Positions 10,301 to 18,820 of a stretch of DNA of 64,000 bases are shown piece after piece; positions within the stretch are counted from its first letter, which is position 1; each line of letters opens with the position of its first letter. Below the pieces are notes generated by a model that was not told the origin of the DNA, ran no database searches, and saw nothing but the letters and a program-made list of their open reading frames with translations. Source of the DNA: Sphingobacterium sp. UT-1RO-CII-1 (GTDB lineage Bacteria; Bacteroidota; Bacteroidia; Sphingobacteriales; Sphingobacteriaceae). The stretch spans positions 56,321 to 120,320 of the forward strand of contig NZ_JAPPVJ010000010.1 in NCBI RefSeq assembly GCF_026711005.1. The letters run 5' to 3'. The translations under genes and the position numbers were made by a program.

Positions 10301-11158
10301 CGGGCCTAAATTTATTTTTGCAAGTTGCCCCACTCGTATCGGAACAGCATTTACTTCTTTGACGACCGCTTGTTCTATATCGGCTATACTTTTAATATAA
10401 CCTAGTCCACGAATAAGGTATTCCGCTTGGTTAATTTCCATTGTTTGTGCGCCAACATCTCTGTTTGACCGGCTCACAACATCTCCAATTTCACTGATAG
10501 AAATACCATATTTACGTAAAGCTGCCGGGTCTACATCGACTTGATACTCTTGAACATTACCACCTATTGACGCTACCTCAGAGACACCCTCAACAGCATT
10601 CAGTGCATACTTAACGAAAAAATCTTGAACATTACGTACTTCATGCAAGTCCCAGCCACCCGCTGGATTCCCGTCTTTGTCGCGTCCCTCTAGTGTGTAC
10701 CAGTATACTTGTCCGAGTGCGGTAGCGTCTGGGCCTAGGGTTGGTTTTGTACCGTCCGGTATTAAGCCAGATGGTAATGAATTTAGTTTCTCTAGAATGC
10801 GGGACCGGGACCAATAAAACTCTATATCGTCTTCAAATATTACAGATATAGAGGAAAACCCCTGCATTGACGAGCTGCGCACATCTTTAACGCCGGGCAG
10901 TCCAAGTAGAGAAGTTGTTAAGGGATATGTTATTTGATCCTCAATATCCTGAGGTGATCGACCTTCCCATTCTGTGAAAACTATTTGTTGGTTTTCTCCA
11001 ATATCTGGTAGTGCATCAACTGCGACTGGATCGGAGGGGATGAAGGGTATCTGCCATTGAAAAGGAGACATAATAATGCCGCCAAGGAAGATGCCCACCA
11101 TCAAAAGAAAGGTAACAAGTCTGTTCTCTAAAAAAAACTTTATAATTTGATTGATCAT
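7346..11158 (-). CDS. cusA: CusA/CzcA-family heavy-metal RND efflux pump
   Basis: 1270 residues, a proton-driven inner-membrane pump. It contains the heavy-metal-RND signatures (ALPDIGENQQIVFTEWEGRSPQDIEDQITYP split over the first periplasmic loop, and TM4 GTMVDLGIILSENV with its conserved Asp). Standard CusA proteins are near 1040 residues. The extra length is an insertion of about 100-130 residues after TM6 (about 535-660), rich in additional hydrophobic segments with a THTH loop. The operon context (CopB, TolC, adaptor with Met/Cys metal-binding domains) favours copper or silver over zinc/cobalt. Confidence 0.94.
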   Translation of the reverse strand: MINQIIKFFLENRLVTFLLMVGIFLGGIIMSPFQWQIPFIPSDPVAVDALPDIGENQQIVFTEWEGRSPQDIEDQITYPLTTSLLGLPGVKDVRSSSMQGFSSISVIFEDDIEFYWSRSRILEKLNSLPSGLIPDGTKPTLGPDATALGQVYWYTLEGRDKDGNPAGGWDLHEVRNVQDFFVKYALNAVEGVSEVASIGGNVQEYQVDVDPAALRKYGISISEIGDVVSRSNRDVGAQTMEINQAEYLIRGLGYIKSIADIEQAVVKEVNAVPIRVGQLAKINLGPAAKRGSLDKDGAEVVGGVVVSRYGSNPMAVIQSLKDKIEEISPGLPSKTLSDGRESKLTIVPFYDRSELIYETLDTLKDALALQVLITVLVIIVMVYNLRMSIVISSLLPFGVLLVFMAMKGFGIDANIVALSGIAIAIGTMVDLGIILSENVIKKMDSKPEQSLVDQIYEGAKEVSSAIITAVATTAISFLPVFTLQAAEGKLFGPLAYTKTFAIVAALIVALFILPTLIYWLFDLKIRTKKFTTAFHIILIAIAVLGLINSIYTGSIVLIAFAVIGLIKTHTHVEPQNKWLALIWTHIEIILVALLVASALTSYWMPLGTVKGWTLNFIFVICLTALILGFFQWIQYSFTSILRWCLVHKKAFLALPITLVAFGIVIWFGFSSVFGFIEKGFDKMNYNIRANKAWSAIAHTFPGVGNEFMPALDEGTFLLMPTSMPHSGVEYNQKVVAQLDQLISSIPEVEMTVGKLGRAESPMDPAPVSMFENVINYKSEFAIKDGKQLRFKTNKKGHFITSTGDTLSNDAILESGQSTEILIADARGLPFRNWRSSIRNPNDIWNEVTRVAKIPGVTSAPKLQPIETRIVMLATGMSAPMGIKVHGPSLESIESFGMDLEGLLKGIPSVKKEAVFAERVVGKPYIHLDIDRHSLGRYGLTIEDVQSTIETAIGGMTVTTTVEGRQRYNVRVRYPRALRDDPNELENIMVSNSKGLQIPLGNVVKIEYTQGPQEIKSENTFLTSYVLFDKQDGFAETNVANDVYRTIEEQIAERKITVPEGVTYEIAGNYENQVRAQKRFAFIIPLVLIVVFLILYFQFRSVATSFMVFTSIALAFTGGFILIWLYGQSWFLDFHIFGVPMQQLFQVQTINLSVAVWVGFIALFGLATDDGVLMATYLDQSFADSKPTSIEEIREKVIDGAAKRIRPAVMTSATTIIALLPVLTSAGRGSDIMIPMAIPAFGGMLMACITFYIVPTLYAIQKEKQFKKSNK

Positions 11159-11167
11159 TCTGAATGA

Positions 11168-13255
11168 TTATTTCTTGTTAATTTTTAAAAGGCTGGCATT
11201 GAAAGCTACAATTATGGTACTTAAACTCATAAGGATTGCACCTATAGCCGGGCTTAATATAAAATGAGGCGCCAATACTCCAGCGGCGAGTGGAATGGCG
11301 ATGATATTATAACCTACTGCCCATGCAATGTTTTGTATCATCTTTTTATAACTGCGTTTAGCGAAGTCTATAATTTTAACCACATCTCTGGGGTCACTGT
11401 GTACAAGTATAATATCAGCAGTTTCGGCGGCTACGTCTGTACCAGAACCTACAGCAATGCCGACATTTGCTTGTGCTAGTGCAGGAGCGTCATTCACACC
11501 ATCGCCTGTCATAGCCACGATAGAGCCTTGCGCTTGAAAGTCTTTGATTTTTTCTTGTTTTTGGTGAGGTAATATGCTTGACATATAGCCATCCATGTTT
11601 AAACTTTCGCATACATATTTTGCGATATGTTCATTATCCCCTGTTAATAGGTGTGTTTGGATGCCCATGTCCTTTAAGGAATCTATCGTTTCTTTTGCTC
11701 CCTCTCGGATAGTATCAGCAAAAGTGATAATACCTACAGGAGTGCCATCAATAAGAAGAAAATTTACTGTTTCAACAGACTGATTGATTTGTATCGGGAT
11801 ATCAGGTATATCGATATTATTAGTTTTAAAATAATTTGGTCCGGCAGCGACAATTAACTTATCATTAACCTGACTTTTTACGCCCATACCTTGCATATAT
11901 TCAAAATCAGATGAGGACCATAATTCCCACTTTTTCTCAGTTAGGTAATTTAAAATACCTTTTGCAATATGGTGTTCTGAGTGCTGTTGTGCTGCCGCCG
12001 CATATTGAATAATTTGTTGCTCATCGTATGCAGTATTAAGTGGAATGATGTGATGTATTACATGCGAACCTTTTGTAAGTGTTCCTGTTTTATCAAAAAC
12101 TATAATATCTATATTTCTTGCTATTTCAAAGGCTGTTCGGTTTCTGATCAATAGACCATTTGTAGCAGATAATGTAGTCGATATGGAAACAACCAAAGGT
12201 ATAGCTACTCCTAAAGCATGTGGACATGCGGTTACCATGACTGTAACCATACGTTCAAGTGCATAGCTTAAACTTACACCGCTACTATACCAGTATAAAA
12301 ATGTCATTGAACCCGCTAGAATAGCAATGTAGGTTAGCCACTTAGCAACTGTGTCTGCCAGGTTCTGTGTTTTAGACTTTGTTTCTTGTGCTTCTTGGAC
12401 GAGGTTGATAACTTTATTCAAATAACTGTCTTTACCAACTCCGGTGGCTCGCACTTTAAGCATCCCATCACCGTTAATGGAACCTGCGATTACTTTATTT
12501 CCATCTTCTTTTTTAATGGGGACGCTTTCTCCCGTAAGGAAGCTTTCATTTACATAGGAATGGCCCGCAACTACTGCACCATCGGCTGGTATTTTTTCTC
12601 CAGGTCGTATGATAAAAATATCGTCTGAATGTAAGTGATCTAAAGAAACTTCAACAATCTCGTCTCCTTTTTCTATTCGCACGGTGGAAGGAAGTAGAGC
12701 AACAAGCGACTGCAAAGCTTTCGAGGCAGCTGTCTGCGAGCGCATTTCCAACCAGTGCCCAAGCAACATAATATCAATCAGTGTTGCGAGCTCCCAAAAA
12801 AAGTCCATGCCTGCTAAGCCAAATATAACTGCCGCACTATACAAGTAGGCTACGGATATTGCTAAGGCTACTAAGGTCATCATACCAATAGCTTTAGCTT
12901 TTATTTCGCCTATCATTCCTTTAAGAAAAGGCGAACCACCATATACATATAGAAATGTTCCTAGGGCAAATAGTACGTACTTGTCTCCTGCGAAACTGAT
13001 TTTGAAACCAAACCATTGCTGTATCATTTCCGACAACAATAATATTGGAATTGTTAAAACCATGGAAACCCAAAAGCGTTGTAAAAATTCGCTAGTGTGA
13101 TGCCCTTCGTGTTTATTGTGTCCGTTATTCGTATGATGATGTGCATGGGATTGTGTTGTTCCGCCCATGGCAACAAGACTCATACCGCAAAGCGGACAAT
13201 TACCTGGTTCGTCCTTTATAATCTGCGAATGCATAGGACAGGTATATCTTTTCAT
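11168..13255 (-). CDS. copB: CopB-type (CPH) copper-exporting P1B ATPase
   Basis: 695 residues. It begins with a heavy-metal-binding domain (YTCPMHSQ...CPLCGMSL) and a His-rich linker (HAHHHTNNGHNKHEGHH). The body is a P1B ATPase with TGES in the actuator domain, DKTGTLTKG at the phosphorylation site and GDGVNDAPAL in the hinge. The membrane metal site reads CPH rather than CPC, which places it in the P1B-3 (CopB) group associated with Cu(II)/Ag(I) export. It is separated from cusA by 9 bp and is the first large gene of the operon. A DUF-type CopA (CPC) is not present in the window. Confidence 0.94.
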   Translation of the reverse strand: MKRYTCPMHSQIIKDEPGNCPLCGMSLVAMGGTTQSHAHHHTNNGHNKHEGHHTSEFLQRFWVSMVLTIPILLLSEMIQQWFGFKISFAGDKYVLFALGTFLYVYGGSPFLKGMIGEIKAKAIGMMTLVALAISVAYLYSAAVIFGLAGMDFFWELATLIDIMLLGHWLEMRSQTAASKALQSLVALLPSTVRIEKGDEIVEVSLDHLHSDDIFIIRPGEKIPADGAVVAGHSYVNESFLTGESVPIKKEDGNKVIAGSINGDGMLKVRATGVGKDSYLNKVINLVQEAQETKSKTQNLADTVAKWLTYIAILAGSMTFLYWYSSGVSLSYALERMVTVMVTACPHALGVAIPLVVSISTTLSATNGLLIRNRTAFEIARNIDIIVFDKTGTLTKGSHVIHHIIPLNTAYDEQQIIQYAAAAQQHSEHHIAKGILNYLTEKKWELWSSSDFEYMQGMGVKSQVNDKLIVAAGPNYFKTNNIDIPDIPIQINQSVETVNFLLIDGTPVGIITFADTIREGAKETIDSLKDMGIQTHLLTGDNEHIAKYVCESLNMDGYMSSILPHQKQEKIKDFQAQGSIVAMTGDGVNDAPALAQANVGIAVGSGTDVAAETADIILVHSDPRDVVKIIDFAKRSYKKMIQNIAWAVGYNIIAIPLAAGVLAPHFILSPAIGAILMSLSTIIVAFNASLLKINKK

Positions 13256-13266
13256 GTTTGAAAAAT

Positions 13267-13392
13267 CTTAATAAGTGAAATTCAATAACACAGTTAAATG
13301 TTAAATGCACAGAAATACACTGCGTAGTACATTTTACATGTTATGCCGTTCGGGCAATTAACTGTGTGTTACTGCGGAAAAAAGCTTATTAA
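13267..13392. promoter_or_regulatory. Nested inverted repeats ahead of the copper operon
   Basis: Two nested arms flank the gap between the Cys-rich gene and copB: CTTAATAAG (13267-13275) with CTTATTAAG (13384-13392), and ACACAGTTAA (13288-13297) with TTAACTGTGT (13358-13367). A small TGCC-gttc-GGGCA hairpin lies inside. Read on the minus strand, the structure begins at the stop codon of the small gene and ends just before copB. It could act as a terminator/attenuator or an operator. Confidence 0.45.
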
Positions 13393-13757
13393 GAAATAAA
13401 TTTCGGAGGGTTCCAAATGCTTTCTAAATTGACTGTAACGATGTTTCGATCTTTTAAACTAAAACTTAGCTCGTCTGTTACCGTTACTTTGTCAAAACTG
13501 AAAAGAAGTGTTGGATATAGGTTTTTTAGCTGTAAAGGAATGTTACAGCCCATTTCGTCACAAGAACTACTGCCGCAATCCTGTTCGTTATTTTCGGGAG
13601 TGTTGCAGCAATCCATGCTTGTGTTTTCTTCGGTTTCATCTGTACAGCAGCTCATCATCTCATTATCGTGTTGTGGCATATTTATATTTGCCACACTTTG
13701 TATGCTCAGCATAAGATACGGTACTAATAAAAATATGGTGACAAATAATGACTTCAC
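13389..13757 (-). CDS. Small Cys-rich exported protein (HYC_CC_PP-like)
   Basis: 122 residues with a signal peptide (SLFVTIFLLVPYLMLSIQSV) followed by seven cysteines in a short window (MSCC, MDCC, DCGSSSC, GC). The C-terminus ends SIWNPPKFIS. The layout resembles the Bacteroidetes HYC_CC_PP family found beside metal-efflux genes. A periplasmic metal-binding or sensing role is inferred from the cysteines and from its place just upstream of copB on the same strand. Confidence 0.8.
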   Translation of the reverse strand: MKSLFVTIFLLVPYLMLSIQSVANINMPQHDNEMMSCCTDETEENTSMDCCNTPENNEQDCGSSSCDEMGCNIPLQLKNLYPTLLFSFDKVTVTDELSFSLKDRNIVTVNLESIWNPPKFIS

Positions 13758-13997
13758 TTGTTATACATGATTTAGAACGAAAGTAGTAATTTATTTTGAA
13801 ATATTGAAAATTTATCTCTAAACATCCTTGTAAAGTTGCTATGCATTTATAGCATTAATGCATTGTATTGTTAAAAATAGATTTAGCTGATGCTTAAAAT
13901 TAGTACCTTTAGCATCTTGAAAATCAGCGATGATTTACACCTATATTAAATAACTGCTAGTATACAGGCTTAACACGAAGCGATTGATCGAATTAAG

Positions 13998-15530
13998 ATG
14001 GATAGTACCTTAAGATATAAAATATTACATAACATTAACATAAAGAATGAAGTTCTTGCGGGTTTAACGGTAGCGATGACCATGATCCCAGAGTCGTTAT
14101 CTTTTGCAATTCTGGCAGGTTTGTCACCTTTAACGGGGCTTTATGCAGCTTTTTTAATGGGGCTTGTTACAGCCTTTTTAGGTGGACGTCCAGGCATGGT
14201 GTCTGGTGGGGCAGGTGCTACGGTCGTTGTACTTATAGCACTGGCTGCAACCCATGGGGTTCAATACCTATTTGCAGCAGTTGTTCTTGCCGGTGTATTG
14301 CAGCTTTTGGTTGGTATATTTCGACTGGGAAAGTTTGTTCGGCTTATACCGCAACCCGTTATGTATGGCTTTTTAAATGGTCTGGCTATTATTATTTTCA
14401 TGGCGCAGTTGCAGCAGTTTCGTGTTGTGGATGATCCTAGCGTCTGGATGAGTGGCGAAGCATTGTATACCATGTTGGGTTTGACTTTACTGACTGTGGC
14501 TATCGTCTTGGTTTGGCCCAAAATTACAAAAGCTGTTCCTGCCTCCTTAGTAGCTATATTATTGGTTTTTGGTTTGGTTGCGGTTTTTAAGATCGACACT
14601 AAAATTGTTTTGGATATTGCTTCGGTAGGAGGTTCATTACCGTCTTTTAGTTTGCCCAATGTGCCATTCACCTGGCAAACGCTACAATTGATATTTCCCT
14701 ATGCTTTAGTAATGGCGGGTGTTGGGCTTATAGAAAGCCTGTTGACACTGAATATGGTTGATGAGATCACTAATACCAAGGGAAGATCCAATCAAGAAGC
14801 TATGGCACAGGGGACAGCAAATATTGTGAATGGTTTCTTTGGTGGTATGGGGGGCTGTGCTATGGTTGCACAGACGCTCGTCAACTTAAATGCAGGTGCG
14901 CGTACTCGTATATCTGCGGCTGTGGGTGCTATAGCTATTTTATTTGTCATCCTTGTGGCATCGCCTTTTATTGAACAAATACCGATGGCAGCTTTAGTAG
15001 GAGTTATGATGATTGTTGCTATTAAAACATTTCAATGGGTGAGTTTCCGAATTATTAATAAATTTCCTCGGGCTGACATTTTTGTAGGCATACTTGTAGC
15101 TGCGATTACAGTTTTATTACACAACCTAGCTCTGGCGGTATTGGTAGGCGTAGTGGTTTCTGCTTTGGTATTTGCCTGGGATAACGCAAAACGCATACGT
15201 GCTAGAAAATATATTGATCAAGAAGGGGTTAAGCATTATGAGATTTATGGGCCTTTATTTTTTGCCTCCACGGCCACCTTCTTAGAAAAGTTTGATGTTA
15301 TCAATGATCCTGATCAAGTCATAGTGGATTTCAAAGAAAGTAGAGTTGCTGATATGTCTGCGATAGATGCTTTGCACAAACTAAGCGAAAAATATGGCAA
15401 AGCAAATAAAAAATTGCGATTACGGGGCCTCAGCAATGATTGCCGTCTGTTGCTACAAAATGCCCAAGGTGTCGTTGTAATTGATATTATGGATGACGAC
15501 CCAACTTATAAAGTAATGCCTGAAAAGTAA
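13998..15530 (+). CDS. SulP-family inorganic anion transporter with STAS domain
   Basis: 510 residues. Ten or more membrane segments with the SulP start (NEVLAGLTVAMTMIPESLSFA, ALIAGLSP-like region) are followed by a cytoplasmic STAS domain from about residue 410 (VIVDFKESRVADMSAIDALHKL). Members carry sulfate, bicarbonate or other anions. The short STAS domain and lack of cys-operon neighbours leave the substrate open. It is a single-gene unit divergent from the copper locus. Confidence 0.92.
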   Translation: MDSTLRYKILHNINIKNEVLAGLTVAMTMIPESLSFAILAGLSPLTGLYAAFLMGLVTAFLGGRPGMVSGGAGATVVVLIALAATHGVQYLFAAVVLAGVLQLLVGIFRLGKFVRLIPQPVMYGFLNGLAIIIFMAQLQQFRVVDDPSVWMSGEALYTMLGLTLLTVAIVLVWPKITKAVPASLVAILLVFGLVAVFKIDTKIVLDIASVGGSLPSFSLPNVPFTWQTLQLIFPYALVMAGVGLIESLLTLNMVDEITNTKGRSNQEAMAQGTANIVNGFFGGMGGCAMVAQTLVNLNAGARTRISAAVGAIAILFVILVASPFIEQIPMAALVGVMMIVAIKTFQWVSFRIINKFPRADIFVGILVAAITVLLHNLALAVLVGVVVSALVFAWDNAKRIRARKYIDQEGVKHYEIYGPLFFASTATFLEKFDVINDPDQVIVDFKESRVADMSAIDALHKLSEKYGKANKKLRLRGLSNDCRLLLQNAQGVVVIDIMDDDPTYKVMPEK

Positions 15531-15636
15531 AACTTTACCATTTTCATAAAAAAATGATTTTCTATAAATTAACGGTATTCCTCCTATTAAATCCTTATCT
15601 TTAAGATACGTATACGTTAAAATTATTATTGACCCA

Positions 15637-16746
15637 ATGAACAATTGTATAAAAAAAATGGTCTATTTGTGCATGTGCACATTTTTCCTTGCATGTGGTA
15701 ATGCTGTGCAAATGGAAGGAAGTATTCCTGAAAAAGCATCTAGATTGAAGCTGGATGAAGCAACAGCTCGGAAAATATTTGATCTTCCTACCCATTGTCT
15801 TACCATTGAATATCCTAATAAAATGGGGCAGGTCTTGGGCAGCGTAGCAGACCTGAAAGGGCCTAAGGCGTTAAGGCCTATATTTTACGGCTGCTTTGAT
15901 TGGCATTCTTCTGTACATGGTTATTGGTCTATTGTACGTTTATTAAAAGATTATCCTCAGCTTGATGTTGATTCTTCCGTACGGGAAGTGTTGAATGCAC
16001 ATATTACAAAGGAAAATCTAGAGGTTGAATTAGCATTCTTTAAAGATGAAAACAACTTATCTTTCGAGCGAACTTATGGTTGGGCTTGGCTGTTTAAGCT
16101 GCAGCAGGAGCTGTTAGGTTGGGAAGATGAAGATGCTAAACGTTGGGCTAATGTCTTACAGCCCCTAGTCACACTATTATCTGAGAGGACACAGGAGTAT
16201 TTACCTAAGTTGTATTATCCTATACGCACTGGTCAACATGACAATACAGCTTTCAGCCTAAGCTTGATGTATGATTATGGTATGGCTACTGGTGATGCCC
16301 GTTTAGTGGAGGCCATCAGAAAACACAGCGTGCGGTATTATAGCGAAGATAGAAACTGTGATTTGGCCTATGAACCAAGTGGCTATGATTTTCTTTCTCC
16401 CTGTTTAGAAGAAGCTTATTTAATGAGTAAAGTGATGGAAAAAGACGAATATCGAAAATGGTTGCTTCGTTTTATACCTGAGCTTTTTGAAAATGATATT
16501 AAAACTTTAAAGCCGGTAGCGGTCAGTGATCGAACTGATGGCAAGCTAGTGCATCTGGACGGCCTAAATTTTAGTAGAGCGACTTGTCTATATGGCATCT
16601 CAGGCGTGCTGACCGAGTTGGATGCTACACTGGTGCCACTGGCCAATGAGCACTTGTCATTTTCGCTTAATAATATCGCTGATGATGATTACATGGGCAG
16701 TCATTGGTTAGGCTCTTTTGCTTTACTGGCGCTATCTGATCGGTAG
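15637..16746 (+). CDS. DUF2891 lipoprotein
   Basis: 369 residues with a lipoprotein signal (lipobox FFLAC). The rest is an all-alpha domain of the DUF2891 family, with the conserved FYGCFDWHSSVHGYW segment near the N-terminus and the TGQHDNTAFSL and YEPSGYDFLSPCLEEA segments later. The fold suggests an alpha/alpha-toroid like those of some glycan enzymes, but no activity is known. Its 3' end overlaps the convergent NTF2-like gene by 46 bp. Confidence 0.9.
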   Translation: MNNCIKKMVYLCMCTFFLACGNAVQMEGSIPEKASRLKLDEATARKIFDLPTHCLTIEYPNKMGQVLGSVADLKGPKALRPIFYGCFDWHSSVHGYWSIVRLLKDYPQLDVDSSVREVLNAHITKENLEVELAFFKDENNLSFERTYGWAWLFKLQQELLGWEDEDAKRWANVLQPLVTLLSERTQEYLPKLYYPIRTGQHDNTAFSLSLMYDYGMATGDARLVEAIRKHSVRYYSEDRNCDLAYEPSGYDFLSPCLEEAYLMSKVMEKDEYRKWLLRFIPELFENDIKTLKPVAVSDRTDGKLVHLDGLNFSRATCLYGISGVLTELDATLVPLANEHLSFSLNNIADDDYMGSHWLGSFALLALSDR

Positions 16747-17192
16747 TTTACTGCTTCATACTCGCCATTTTCTTTGCGGATGAAAGTTTCTTTACCAGGT
16801 TGTATATCTGTGTTTTGTGCAGCGTAGCATAACCAGCTATTATTTTCTTTTTTAACGACAAAAGTGAAAACTGTTGTGCGTGGTTGCGGTATCACACCGT
16901 CTGATGAAGGACTTTGATCTATTAATTTTATTTTAGCGTGCACGATCGCTACATCGTTACTGAGGTAGCGTACTTTCGTTTTTATAATTTTTAAAATTGA
17001 ATTTTTAAAAATGACGGTCAGCCCATAATCATGGGCTTTGAAAATATCCTTTTTCTGCTGCCACCATAAACCTGTTACGTTTACAAAATCTGCATCCTCA
17101 GCAAATAGATCGGCAATTCCCTGAGCATCGTAATCGTTCCATGCTTCAGCAAAAAGTGCAGGTATTTGTTCAGGGGTTTTTACTGCTTTCAT
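16701..17192 (-). CDS. NTF2-like protein (SgcJ/EcaC type)
   Basis: 163 residues of the SnoaL/DUF4440 cone-fold superfamily (IPALFAEAWNDYDAQGIADLF, then alternating beta strands ending WLCYAAQNTDI). Members bind small hydrophobic ligands in a cone-shaped pocket. The specific ligand is unknown. The gene converges on the DUF2891 gene with a 46-bp coding overlap. Confidence 0.85.
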   Translation of the reverse strand: MKAVKTPEQIPALFAEAWNDYDAQGIADLFAEDADFVNVTGLWWQQKKDIFKAHDYGLTVIFKNSILKIIKTKVRYLSNDVAIVHAKIKLIDQSPSSDGVIPQPRTTVFTFVVKKENNSWLCYAAQNTDIQPGKETFIRKENGEYEAVNYRSDSASKAKEPNQ

Positions 17193-17289
17193 GCGTTGTT
17201 TTGTTAGTGGTACTGGTTAATTAGGCTGAGCTTATCAACCAGTAGTTATGTGAAACGATGCAAAGTACTAAAAAAAACATTAAAGCCTT

Positions 17290-17556
17290 TTAGGTATTGA
17301 TCGGGACAGCGTTGTTTTCGATCAGCTCTATTTTAACTATCTGTATAATACTGAAGCCGTCTGCTTTACAAATAATGGGGGATAGGTTTACACCTTTTTT
17401 TGCTAGAGCCTGTAGCACTGCATTCCGAAAGGTAGATCGCGAAGAGCCCCAAACTCCATTTTCTACCAAGTCATTATTGAGCGTGATCAGCTCATGTACA
17501 GAGTAGCTGCTAAATTTATCCTGTAGATGATTAGCTAAATGTGTTGATGTTGACAT
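17290..17556 (-). CDS. Hypothetical 88-residue protein
   Basis: A small soluble protein with no family I recognise. It has an N-terminal helical half (LANHLQDKFSSYSVHELITL) and a C-terminal beta-rich half ending in VKIELIENNAVPINT. Codon use and the AT-rich leader look normal for the window. Confidence 0.6.
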   Translation of the reverse strand: MSTSTHLANHLQDKFSSYSVHELITLNNDLVENGVWGSSRSTFRNAVLQALAKKGVNLSPIICKADGFSIIQIVKIELIENNAVPINT

Positions 17557-17589
17557 ACAATTTTAATTTAAAGAGTTAAACCATAAAAT

Positions 17590-17718
17590 TGTATTCAGAG
17601 AATAATTAAGGGTGAAAATAGGCGTTAAATAACGTTTATTTTGGTATGATACCCGTATTGTTTTACCACCGTAGTGCCTACACTCGGTTGGTATTGCTTG
17701 AATGCAATTCTGAATACA
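17590..17718. other. Inverted-repeat-bounded intergenic segment
   Basis: The 310-bp gap before the dehydrogenase gene holds a perfect 10-bp inverted repeat (TGTATTCAGA at 17590-17599 and TCTGAATACA at 17709-17718). Inside is a further dyad, GGTAT-g-ATACC, near 17643, and a CCACCG/CGGTTGG pair. No gene is visible. It could be an operator region, a small structured RNA or a short MITE-like element. Confidence 0.35.
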
Positions 17719-17866
17719 CTACAAAAGTAGTAGTCTTCTTTGTAAATACCTAAATATATTTTAATTAATACAAAGCATATTAATACCATGACGATTTACG
17801 TCTATTGAAATTATATTTTTATCTTGTATCTGTAATAAGTTTATATATATAATATAAAATTTCGTT

Positions 17867-18820
17867 ATGAAGATTGTTGTATTAGATGGATATGCGCTCA
17901 ACCCGGGCGATTTAAGTTGGGCAGCTCTTGAACAATTCGGAGATGTTGTCATTTATGACCGTACTTCTGTAGACCTTATTGTCGAAAGAGCCTTCGATGC
18001 AGATGTTGTCCTGACCAATAAAGTGCCGCTAAGCAGTTCGGTAATTGCTCAGCTTGATCGTTTAAAATATATTGGAGTGATGGCTACCGGCTATAATATT
18101 ATCGATTTAGAAGCTGCTCGCGCCCGGGATATTATTGTTACAAATGTTCCCGGCTATAGCACAGCATCTGTTGTACAATTGACTTTTTCGCTTTTAATGG
18201 AATTGTGTTTTCGTGTACAAAGGCATAGTGATGCGGTTATGGAAGGAAAATGGGCTGCTTCTCCTGATTTTTGTTTTTGGGATTACCCCTTAGTTGAGCT
18301 GTCAGAAAAAACACTGGGTATTGTAGGTTTTGGCGCTATTGGGCAAGGTGTTGCTGATGTAGCATTAGCCTTAGGTATGCAAGTTATGGCTCATAGTCGT
18401 ACAGAAACGGATCAATCTCATCGAAAAAACTTTAAGTGGGTGGGCTTGGAAGAACTGCTGACAAAATCAGATGTTATAAGTTTGCATTGCCCATTGACGC
18501 CACAAACAGAAAACCTCATTAATGCGGAGTCTATCCGTAAAATGAAAAGTACTTCGTTACTTATCAATACTTCCAGAGGTGGGCTGATTGATGCAAAAGC
18601 GTTAGCCGATGCGCTGAACGAAGGTTTGATAGCAGGAGCGGGTGTGGATGTGTTGCGTCAAGAACCGCCGGAGGTTGATCATCCACTTTTTGGTGCGAAA
18701 AATTGTTTAATTACTCCACATATTGCGTGGGCAACGAAGGAAGCTAGAGGACGTTGTATGCAAATCTTGATCGGCAATGTGAAGGCTTTTAGTAAAGGTG
18801 CCGCAGTAAACCGCGTATAG
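17867..18820 (+). CDS. D-2-hydroxyacid dehydrogenase (hydroxypyruvate/glycerate type)
   Basis: 317 residues with the NAD(P)-binding Rossmann motif GIVGFGAIGQGVADVA and the catalytic trio of the family: Arg in NTSRGGLIDAKAL, Glu in RQEPPEVDHP and His in LITPHIAWAT. It reduces a 2-keto acid such as hydroxypyruvate or glyoxylate. Glycerate kinase follows with no intergenic gap (TAG then ATG), which supports a hydroxypyruvate-to-glycerate-to-phosphoglycerate route. Confidence 0.92.
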   Translation: MKIVVLDGYALNPGDLSWAALEQFGDVVIYDRTSVDLIVERAFDADVVLTNKVPLSSSVIAQLDRLKYIGVMATGYNIIDLEAARARDIIVTNVPGYSTASVVQLTFSLLMELCFRVQRHSDAVMEGKWAASPDFCFWDYPLVELSEKTLGIVGFGAIGQGVADVALALGMQVMAHSRTETDQSHRKNFKWVGLEELLTKSDVISLHCPLTPQTENLINAESIRKMKSTSLLINTSRGGLIDAKALADALNEGLIAGAGVDVLRQEPPEVDHPLFGAKNCLITPHIAWATKEARGRCMQILIGNVKAFSKGAAVNRV

